The notes under the pieces were generated by a model. The model saw nothing but the letters and a program-made list of their open reading frames with translations. It was not told where the DNA came from and made no database searches. Below, piece by piece: positions 47,048 to 58,750 of a stretch of 64,000 bases of DNA; position 1 is the first letter of the stretch; each line of letters begins with the position of its first letter. Source of the DNA: Ciona intestinalis (taxonomy: Eukaryota; Chordata; Ascidiacea; Phlebobranchia; Cionidae); assembly GCF_000224145.3 (NCBI RefSeq), contig NC_020175.2:2517278-2581277 (forward strand). The letters run 5' to 3'. Both the position numbers and the translations under genes were made by a program.

Positions 47048-50000
47048 TCAAGAAGACTTGTTCACAAAACATCTTGTCCTATCAACGTCGTCTTGTGCCG
47101 CAGGACGTGGCCGTTGGCCGATACCTGATGGTTGCTGTTGTGTAAAACATAAACTTACAGCTGAATCGTAATCTTTTAAAATTAAATTTTCAAATAATTA
47201 AAATAAAATGTTCAAATAAACTATAAAAGAAACACTTTTAAAAGATTAAAAAACAAACTTTAAATACAGTGGTTTTCAAAACAATTATTTTTCAAACATG
47301 GGTTTAAAAAATTAAACATTATAGTCATCCAAAGTTACAAATGTAGTAACATGTAAAAGCGAGCTTGAGGTATATAAAACAGAACACCAGTGTTAAAACG
47401 ACTGTTGTTTCCCCGTAACAAGAGGATAAATGAGTTACATTTACCAGCGAATGTTGTAAATATAAATTACCATAAGTTTAAGAGTGTCTTCTTCACTTGT
47501 TAATATATTGATCACAGCAGATAACATTGCTTCGTCATCTGGTTGCCATGGCTTCGAAGGATTACGAATTCTCCGAGCAAATAAACTGTTCCACCTCGTA
47601 CGAATTTGAGCAAGCATGCCAGCAAACTAAAGAATCAAAGTTAGGACTTCAGCCAAAAAAAATTTAACGGAAATTGTTCCAACCTGGTGGTTCCATATAG
47701 GTTGTCTTAATTGTCGATCAAAAGTTAAAAATAGTTAGACGCTTTGTTGCTATTCTTGTTTTTTCTACTATTTTTTATTCTTTACTAGTGTAATAGAAAA
47801 GACAAATAGGAGTTATTCACAGTTTTGTGAATCAAGCTTTTTCAGAAAATACTATACACAAACACAGCAAAAGTTTTACTATTTTATTATAATCAGATAA
47901 CTAAGAGAAATAAAAGTCGAATTATGTTTATTCTACATGGGTGAGGTTCTTGTTGAAAACCCAAGATGTAGGCAAGAGTTGGCACTTTACCCAAGTCCCA
48001 ACACCCAGAAATTTAAACCAGAGATGTCTGACTACTTTACCATCCAGAGATAGAGGCCAGAGTTGACTTACTACACTTGTACACCAGCACCCATAGATTC
48101 AAGACAAAGTTGGCCTATTAACCCAACACCCAGGGATTTAGACCAGAGTTGGCACATTACCCCAATGCCCAGACTGCAAATTTACATTGTTAATGCAAAC
48201 GGTGTGACTCTGCCTGAAGTCAAAATTATGTTAAAAAAATATATTAAAATAAAGTTTAATCTAATATGAAAATGCTGATCTATGAAACAAAACCAAACAT
48301 ATATTACCACAGGGTCCATGATCAAGCGTATGCAAGCGCTGGATGCAAATATTGCCAACTTATTTATTTCATCCGATTCGTTATCACTACTACAGTCATC
48401 ATCATATATACCCGATGTGGGACCACTCACATATTCGGCCTGAAATTAAATCAATTAAAATCAATGACATAGCACAGGTTTTAGTGTAGTGACATAGCTA
48501 GAATAAATGATTTTTTTGCTTTTGTTTTGTTTTCACATAACAGGGCAAAAACAGAAGTTAAAACACAGGTGTTCTGTTCCATACAACTTTGAGTCTGATT
48601 ACTTACAAGTTACCATAACTTTGGGCGTGATTGGTTTTCTGTGTGGCTGACAATTTAGATAACCATTAGTGACCACTGGGTTGAAAAAATTGCTGCGAAG
48701 TGTCTTGCCCAAGGACACACCCCGATAATGGTAGCAGCGACAAGCTTTAAACTGAACGTGTAACCTATTGGTTCAAAGCAGGCCATTGTGCCACAGCGTC
48801 GTGTGTCTTTGAACACAACACTTATTAGCAATTGCTCCAATCAAGTGGTCTCTTAAAGGTTGTCTAATAACTGTCAGCCATACAGAAAACACAATCACTA
48901 ACAAAGTTACATTCATAGCAACTTGTAAGCGGGTATGAAGTGTATGAAACAGAATACCCATGTCATAACAACTCTTTTTCCCAACCACACGAAAATAAAC
49001 AAGTTACTTTCATTCAATCACCTCAGTTAAAGAAGAAGTGCCGGTAAACAAAGCCACACAAACAGAAGTAACACACGTACAACATGTTGCAATCATTCCA
49101 TCATCACCGTTGATCTTCTCATTGAACATTATCCAATCAGATGGTAAATTGTCAATTGCGTGGTTGTTTCCAAGTTCCTTTAGTAAACAACAATACGAAA
49201 TACACATTAACAATAAATGTTTTCTGTTCATTTTGCTACCAGGCATAGTTTAGAGGCTAATCTAGTATAAAAGCAGAGTACTTGTTGTAATTTATATGAT
49301 TTACTGGTAATTGTTTAATAAATGAGCAAATAAAACATTTATTAAATAATATTTTAGTGGCTAATCTGGTATAAAAACGTAGTATATATCCAACGTTTTA
49401 TCTGTCGTATGGCGAGACTTCATTAGGAAATTAAATAAATAATTTACAAAAAATATGCAAAACATGATTGAATCTCATTCCCTGATAAAGTCTCGCATAT
49501 GGCAGACAAAACATTGGAAATTACTACGTTTTATACCAGATGAGCCACTAAAATATTATTTAATAAATGTTTTATTTGCTCATTTATTAAACAATTGTAA
49601 GTAAATCATAACAACAAGTGTACAAAGTTGATATTCTAATAAAGATAGGCATTAAACTTTTTAAAATGAATTAAATTGCAAACATGTTTGAATACAGATA
49701 GGCGACAGTTCTGGTGCATATAAAAGTGACAATAACTTGAAAACTGTACTGTTTTGAACGAAAAATCTAAAATTAGGTTTTGCCTTTTAATAAATGCAAC
49801 CTACTTTTCCACAAGAATCTTTTGTTAAAACAGAACTTGGATGGAACTGTAGTTTTTCATTCTGGGAAATTCTTATTATTTTCTTACATCGATCAACTTG
49901 TGCAATGTTCGGATGCATTCCTACGCACACTGCTGCCTGATAACATAAACATCTTATATTATATAAAGTACCAATGCAGTGGCAAAGTAGTGAGCGCTTC

Positions 50001-53000
50001 TGCCTCTAATCTAGTGTTTACAGAGGTTCAACACTGCTACCATTGTGGGCGCTTGACACTTAACGGCAATTGCTCCAAACCAATGGTTCGTTTGTTGTTT
50101 AAAATCAGTCATACAAAAATTAAATTTTCCTCAAATGTATTACACACGCAGTAACTCGCAAGTGGGCACACGGTTAAGGAAACAGAACAACCACGGTATA
50201 CCGATTGTCGTTGCCCCCAAGCTAAGATAAGTTAAATTCATTTACATATACACACAACACATACAGTTAACACACACAGCAGCAGAAAAAGTCCCACCTT
50301 AACCACAGCCCAGTTTTCCGAGTTTAAATTTAAATCCCTGATGTCACTTCCACCTCTGGCACGAACAAACCCTGTCGCCCTCAGTTGTCCCAACAACTGA
50401 CTACGAAGACCTGGGGTTTGGCATAAGTTTAATTTCAATAGAAAAAACGGTGCTGTTGCAAAGTGCTTAGCGTGCCTATCTCCGGCCTAAAGTTTTGGAG
50501 TTCAAGGCTTAACACTGCTACCATTGTGGGCTTATGTGTCCTTGGGCAAGATAGTTATTCACAATGGCTCCAATCCAGTGTGTGTGTATAGTCAGCTATA
50601 CAAAAAAATACTAAAAAAATTACCCATGTTGTTACTCCCATGTTATAACGACTGTCGTTGAACTGACACACCAGGATAAGTCTTCTAATAAAAAATTAGC
50701 TTCTTTTAAAATGGCAGACAAAACAATGAAATAAAATTACTTTTTTTATACCAGATGAGTTAAAAAAATATCAAATTTTCATTACACCTAGCAGAAGTAA
50801 CAGAAAAACATATATTATTTACTTTTTAAAATATACCGAAACTAACCAATAATTTTTTCCATAGTAGCAAGCGACATGAAGTATTTGTCACAAAACCTTT
50901 TTTCCCAACCGTCGCAACGAGCTTTCTGCCACGCTTGGAATGCTCGCAGTAGGCACATATGGTCACTGTATGTTCCTATGGTAAATATAGGCACATATGG
51001 TCACTGTATGTTCCTATGGTAAAATATAGACACATATGGTCACTGCATGTTCCTACAGTAAAATGAATGAAACTTATTTAACCTTGCATGGTGGGGCAAT
51101 GACAGTTGTTATGACATGGGGTTCTGATGGGTTTTTTAAATGAGCTGTCTATTATTAGGGCACTGTTTAAAATAAGATTTTTTCAGCCAATTCGGTAAAA
51201 ACATTAATTTTATTCCAACATTTTCTCTGCCACTCGTCAAGCTTTTAACGGGGATTGATGCAACAACACAAAGCACATCACCAACAAAGTAACATACATG
51301 GTAACTCGTAAGCTGGCAGGAGGTGTGTGAATACCGGTATTAAAACAGCAGTCTTTTTCCGGCCATGCGAGGATAAAGTAAGTTACATTCATTCAATCAT
51401 TCGTTCACATGAAAAAGTTAAAATAAAACTGGTATTTTTATAAACCAGATGAGCCCAAAATAGATTATTTTAGATTATACCTGGTAACATAGTATGATTA
51501 TTTTAAACCAAAACCATTGAGTTACCTGCAGCAAATTTACAGCGAGTATTTATTACTTCTCTTGCTATACACGGAGAAGCTTCAATGAAGGAATCATTGA
51601 AAGTTAACGCACATGCGATGGTTAATATCGGATCCAAACACTTGAGGACAACAGCATACAAAATCATTTTCCCTGTAAAATGTTGTTTTAATAGATTTAT
51701 TACCAACTATGCACATTCTATTCTATATGGGTGAGTTCCTACAGCAAGGCATGCCATGGGACCTGAGATTTAGGCCAAAGTTGTCCATTACCCTTATATT
51801 GGATATGCATATTCTATTCTATAGGGTTAAGTTCCTACAGCGAGGCATGCCAAATTGTACTCGAGATTTAGGGCAGAGCTGACCTTATTACCCCAACATT
51901 AGATATGCACATTCTATATGAGTGAGGGCATATGTGCTCGTGCAATGTTAAATCAATTTTTTTGGTCTTAGAGGCTAAATATGGCCTAAATCTCAAATCT
52001 CATGAGCCATGACATTACTTATTGTAGGAATTCACCCATATAGAATAGAAAATCATAATAAATGCATTGAGCATTGTGTTAATAAACAATTGAGTTAAAC
52101 TCACCAAGTCTTGGATCAATAGGTAAGTCAACCAAATGTTGTCCAAGTTCAGTTATATTTGATGTTTCGTCTAACGCATCAATTTGCTGGAAGAAAATTA
52201 AACTGTCGTAAATTGGTAACATAAAATTAGACAAAGTAAAAATGTTTTTTTTAGATTATATAAACTTTGCTTCAAAAATTTATCAGCTTCATTTTAGATT
52301 TGTTTATATAACTTATTCTGGCACTAAAATAAAATTCATTATAAGATGTTTGTTCTTTTTCATACAGCTCATGCCAGGCTAACCAGTTCCAAAGTATGCA
52401 GCCTTTTGGGTGATCATTTTTTGGTATTTTTCTAATGTATTTCTGATAATTTGGATAACCCATAAAGGGGTCACTGGGTTTTGGTTTTAAAAGCTATAAG
52501 CAAAAGAGAAATACAAAGTTAATCAGAAAACATGTTATTTTTTTATATTCACCTTCAAAAGTTGAACAGCATTATCAATAGTTTCAACATTGGGCGGGTC
52601 AATTGAATGTGTAAGGAAATGTTTCACAGGATCTGAGGTGTCCAACAACTTAATTTGAAGAATCAACTCATAAAGTTGAATGCGGGTAAGCTCTGGTATC
52701 AAAGGACCCAATTTCCGAGCCTTAGAAAACAGGTGAAAGCAAACGCCAGAACTGCACAAAAATTAAGTTTTATTTAAAAATTCCCCAATTGAAAGTTTAA
52801 TAGAATTCTAAGAGATTTAAAATTCAATTGATCTATAAGTAACAATACATTTTCTTCATTTTTTAAACTAAGGAACAAATGTTGAGGGGGGGGGCACTAC
52901 AGTGGTTATAACACAGATGTTTTGCTTTATACACCTTGTGCCAGCTTGGAAGTATTCATGTATGTTCTTTTTGGGTGATTATTTTTTTTGGAATGTATGT

Positions 53001-56000
53001 CTGACAATTTAGACAGTCCATAAGGGAGCATTAAGTTGGAGCAGTTGCCGTTAAGTTTCTGGTCCAAGGATGCATGCCAAAATGGTAGCAGCAACGAGTC
53101 TTGAATCCATAATCTCTAGGTCTCTAGGTTAGAGACGTCACTTTGCAACTGATGATATCAATTTTCAGTGTGTTTAGATGACATAGAATATTATTGATTA
53201 TTTAATGTTGTAATAATGTCCTGTCCAAGGACACATGCCAAAATGGTAGCAGCATCGAGTCTTGAACCCATAATCTCCAGATAAGAGACAGACACTTTGC
53301 CACAGTCATCGATTTAGATAAGCGTAAAAAATAATATTGAATGCATGAATGTTGTCGTACCCTTGCTTGCCTGCCCTGTAACATCTTTTCTTGCTGCTGA
53401 CTTGCGATATCCATTCAATCTTTCTAGAACTTTCCTGATACATTGTGTTAGTTACATTATTCCTGCCTAGATCTATAACATGGCAGACATCATCAACAGT
53501 AATACAACTTTCAGCAACATTTGTGGACAAAATCTAAAAAAACTCTGTAAATAACTTCTAAATATTGCAATAAACAAACAAAACTACAATTTTCCTTGTT
53601 CCCTCTTCTTCTGGCTTATAAATTTGTGAATGGTCAGATAACGTATAGGTTGATGAATATAATATAAAGATATTAAGGTTGCAGGTTCTGTTAACTTTGT
53701 TGCTGTGTATGATTCGATCACGCAACGTAATTATTTCATCATACCCAGGCAAAAACACAAGAATACTCCCTGCAAATATAAACGCTTAAAATTTCTGTTG
53801 TTTCCGCTACCAGGTAAATTTAAAACTATATTATTTCAAAGCATCTGGTTTATAAAATACAAATTTTATTAATATTCTTTTAGGTGCTTGGACTTGTTGC
53901 ATAAAACACTTTTATAACGTCCTTCTGAATAAAAGAAGAAAAGTTGGAATAAAATAATGTTTTCATATACCAAATGAGCCTGAAAAATATTTATTGTAAT
54001 ATTTCTTTATGGAATGAATGTAACTAACTTTATCCTCGCGTGGCCAGAAAACGACAGTCGTTATCAAAAGAGTTTTACACCTCATGCTAGCTTACGATTT
54101 ACCATGTATGTTACTTTGTGGCTGATTATTTTTTGGGGGAAGTTTTCTTTTATTTTTATATGTGGCTGATAATGTTGGACAACCCATTAGCTGACCAACT
54201 GGGTTGGAGCAATTGCCGTTAAGTGTCTTGCNNNNNNNNNNNNNNNNNNNNNNNNNNNNNNNNNNNNNNNNNNNNNNNNNNGTCTTGCCCAAGGACACAT
54301 ACGCCCACAATGGTACCAGCGTCAAGCTTTGAACCCATTACTTCTGGGTTACAGGCAGGCGCGCTAACCACTATGCCACAGCGCTGGTTTCAGTCCATAA
54401 AATTCATCTCGCGTCACAAAATAATTGCCATAAAAGCTCAACCTACCCAGCAATTTCCCACATGTCAGTTTTTGGTGAAACAATACGATACTTATGAGTA
54501 TAAAATACGCATTTGTAACAATCGAAACATCACCGGATTATGTTGCGTGAGTTACCTAAACTCTTTATTAAATACGGCATTACTTTATAAACTGTTTATT
54601 GAATAAAACATTACCCACCAGTGTAATCGGTGCAAAGTAATTCCAGTAAACATAAGATAAGATCATAATCAACATGATGCAAGTCATCATGTATTTGACC
54701 AACTGAAACCACTCCATTTGAACCATCATATGTTTTGGTTGGCTGGTTAATACCACCTATGTTCAATGGTTTATAAATTTTCGCTAAATATTTCAACAGA
54801 TTGTACCTTGTAATGAATTTTCATCAGAAGTATTTTCCAATAAATCTTCAACTGAACTGAAAAAGTTGTTTTTGATTAAAAACATGAAAAAAACACAGGC
54901 TTACTTTAGTCTTATGACAAATGAATGTAACTTTTTTTTGTACATGCCGGAACATTGACGGTCACTATAACATGAGTGTTCTGTTTTATAGAGTGAATAT
55001 TTACGAGTTACCACATCTGGAATTTAGATGGGTGTATTTTTGTATGGCTGATAATTTAGACTATTACTGACAACCAGCTTGAAGCAATTGCTGTTAAATG
55101 TCTTGCCTAAAGACAAATACACCTAGAATAGCAACGCCAAGTCTTGAACCTGTAACCTCTGTGTCACGTCGCTACCCAAATTATTACGTGTTAAATACAA
55201 TGCAGCGTCATACTTGCTTTTATCCAGTATTAATACATCTTCCATGTCATGAACCATATTCTGATTTTCCTGACAAATATTAAAGTTAAAAATTAAAATG
55301 CAAATTGTATCATTTATATGGGTAACATAGGGTCATGTCAAGTTTGTATTGAAAGTGAAACTAACTAGAAAAATTAATATGATTTAAAAAACTTCATTAT
55401 AAATTTTTGATCACTAATTTAAATAAAAAAAAGAAAGAAAATGTAGTGGGTGTACAAGTACACCGTGGTTTAATATTTTACCCTCTCCACAACTTCCTCT
55501 GAAACTCGAATAACATCTGAAATATAAATTGTTTTAAATTTACAAAACAAAATACAAACTTGGAGATTGTTACCATGCTGTATTCCAAATTCAGATGATC
55601 TAAAAAATAGTTTGTCTATAATTTAAAATGTTGTTAAAATTAACAGTTTCGTAGTTTTAAACCACTGACCAGTGAGTGACCATACTACTATATGGTTTTG
55701 ACAACAAACACATTATTTGCATAAAGTAATGTATGAGAAAATAACAAGGGACTAAATAAATGTTACTTGTTTTATCTTTGCGTGGCAGAAAAGGACAGTC
55801 ATCAAACACTGGTGTTCTGTTTCATATACCTTGTGCCAACTTACGAGTTACCATGTATGTTACTTTGTGGGTGATTATTTTTAGAATTTAAAAAAAAATT
55901 ATTTGCTGTATATAGTTTGGACAACCTATTAATGACCACTGGGTTGGAACAAACAAGTTATGTTCATTCAACTAACCTGCTTATAATATCTTCAAGAAAA

Positions 56001-58707
56001 TATTCCTTTACATCAAAGGACTTGCTATCAACTGAAAAAACAATCTCTCAGTATAAACGCTGTTAAAATTTATGATATTCCGATATTATTTATATATACC
56101 TACCTTTAATAACTGGACACGGCTGTAAATAATTGATTAACATCATATTATCGGTATCGCACGTGTTTAACAACAAATGAAACGTGTGGTTTGGGATTAA
56201 CTGACGCAGTCGGATTAACAGAATGTCACCAAATTTATCTCTTTCTTGAATTTCATCCTGCAGAAATTAAATGACATTAACTTTATTTATTTCTTTAAAT
56301 AAAATAACGAGAATTAGATCAATTAGAACAGCGAAAATGTAATTAGCAGTAGAATGACAGTTGACAAAGACAGGCTAGATGTAAAAACTACTTTAAAGCC
56401 TTAAACTGAAATTTAAAAAATCCAAACCAAACACAGTAAGGCCTAATCTAAAACGCTATAAAAGTGAGACGCTATAGCAAAGTGATTGGCACGTCTGCCC
56501 CACAGTTTATGGTTCAAGGCTTGACATTGCTACCATTGTGGGAGTATATGTTTTTAGGCAAGAAATTTAACAGCAATTCCTTCAACCTATTGGTCACTTA
56601 GGGGTTGTCTAAATTGTCAGGCATATTACACTACAAAAATTGAAAAAAAAACTTGCTAAAAACAATTAGCCAAAAAGTTATATATGTGGTAACTTGTAAG
56701 CTGGCAAAAGGTGTATGAAACAGAACACCTGTGTTATAATAACTGCCACGCAAAAAAAGCAAGTTACATTCATTCATAACATCCACTGACCATAATAATA
56801 TGGGTCATTGTTTGAAGCACGGACTGCCCAGCCATCAGTGTTCGAAGCAAAACTTCGTTCGTACAAAATGTGAGCAAGGTCCTCGGTGATGCCCTGCCAA
56901 ATATAACTTTAATAGAATCTACTGTAGTGAGAGTTGCATGCTTAAGTATAGTTGCAAAAAAATGAATGATAGGAAAAACATAAATATTAAATCAACATTT
57001 TTACCCAGCAATGAAGTAAAATAATATGACCACAAGCCTAAATTATTAGTTTATATAAACAAGCTTTCTGGTATCCTGATGATGTCATTAGAAATTTTAT
57101 GACATCATCAAAACTCAGTCTTGTAGCAATGTTTCTAATGCCTAAATAATTGTTTTTTCGCTAACACAAATACCTGTGTCGTTAGAGAACAATAAGTGAC
57201 AGCTGGTCAAAAACAGAAAAAGTATATCGCATTCCCCCCCAAAAAAAATTTAGAAGAGAAATTGTTGTTAAAACATATTTTGTCTCCAAAGGTTTAACAC
57301 ACCATGATATATTACTAGCACACAATAACCAAATGAACCTGCTTTCCAGGCGAATTTGATATCCGACAGTTTGACCGACACACTCCCCCCTTTCCTTAGC
57401 AACCCTCTCGGCCATCGACACGGCCAAACTTCGACGCGGTTGAACGCATATTATTCGACAAACTTGCTTTTGTTTCAAACTTTCATCCAATATGTATTGA
57501 GGTAACTGTGGAGTAAATTCAACAATAATTATAATTTAAAACAACGACAATCGTTATAATATAGGTGTTCTGTTTCATACACCTCGTGCCAGCTTACGAG
57601 TTACCATGTATGTTATTTTGTGGGCGATTATTTTTTTGGGGGAATTTTTTTATTTGTAACTTTTTTATCCTTGTAGGCCTGGGAAGACAGTCTTTATAAC
57701 ATAGGTGTTTTGTTTTATACACTTCGTGCCAGCTTATGAGTTACTATGTATGCTACTTTGTGGGTGCCTATGTGTGGTTGTGTACGACACTTAACAGCAA
57801 TTGCTACAATTCAGTGGTCCCCTATGAATTGTTTAAATTATCAGCCATACTTTATAGATAACTTATAAGCTGGCACAAGAGGTATGAAACAAAACACACA
57901 TGTTATAAAGACTGTCGTTGCCCTAATTTATGCTAAAGTAAGTTACATTTATTTAGAAATGAGCTTTCCAGTTGTTTGGGTAATGAACCAAAACTGGCCT
58001 AAATCCCAGGTCCTTGACAAGGACCTCACCCAAAAAATTTTAAACACCTAAAAAAAGATTAAATTAAAAAAAACTACATTCATTTATATCTTATTGTTAA
58101 TATTCTCACCTGTGTAGATTTTCCACATCCAGGTTTACCAGCAATAAGCACAGTATCATTCTTCCATATTGTTTCTAAAATCTCAGATTTCTTGCTATAG
58201 ATTGGTAAGTTTGATTGAAAGGAATCAAAAGTTTGCGTTAAACATGGGGAGGGTATTTGAGGGATTCCGTTCGGTAGGCGGCCACTTGGTTTTGTAATAT
58301 CAGCATAATATCCTGCGTATAAAAAATTCAATAAAGAAAAACCTGAAATTATTAAATTAGGGATCTGCCAAGCCTACACGAGCTGAAAAGCTCATGGCCA
58401 AAGACACCTTTTTAGGTTGGGGTTCTAGTAAAAATTGGGCGCTAGCATTTTATGATTATATTGTTATAAGAAAATGTAAAAAAAGACATGCCATGTTTAA
58501 AAATAAACAAACCAAATTTCACTCCACAATTCTTCTCTGGTCGTAAAGATTCGATTTTCTCTTTTGGTTTACTTGGCCATCTAAATCAACAATTAACATT
58601 ATTAATTTCTAAACCAAACTTTTGCATGAAGTACCGCGTGGAAATATGTTAAATTATTTGCCCAAAAAACTGTTATCGTTATGATACAAAATTGACTTTT
58701 ATCTAAA

Positions 58708-58750
<43 letters not shown>

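Noticed and set aside
54300-54390. tRNA-like sequence with CGCTAACCACTATGCC on the minus strand
   Set aside because: It is the head of a SINE repeated across the window, not a tRNA gene.
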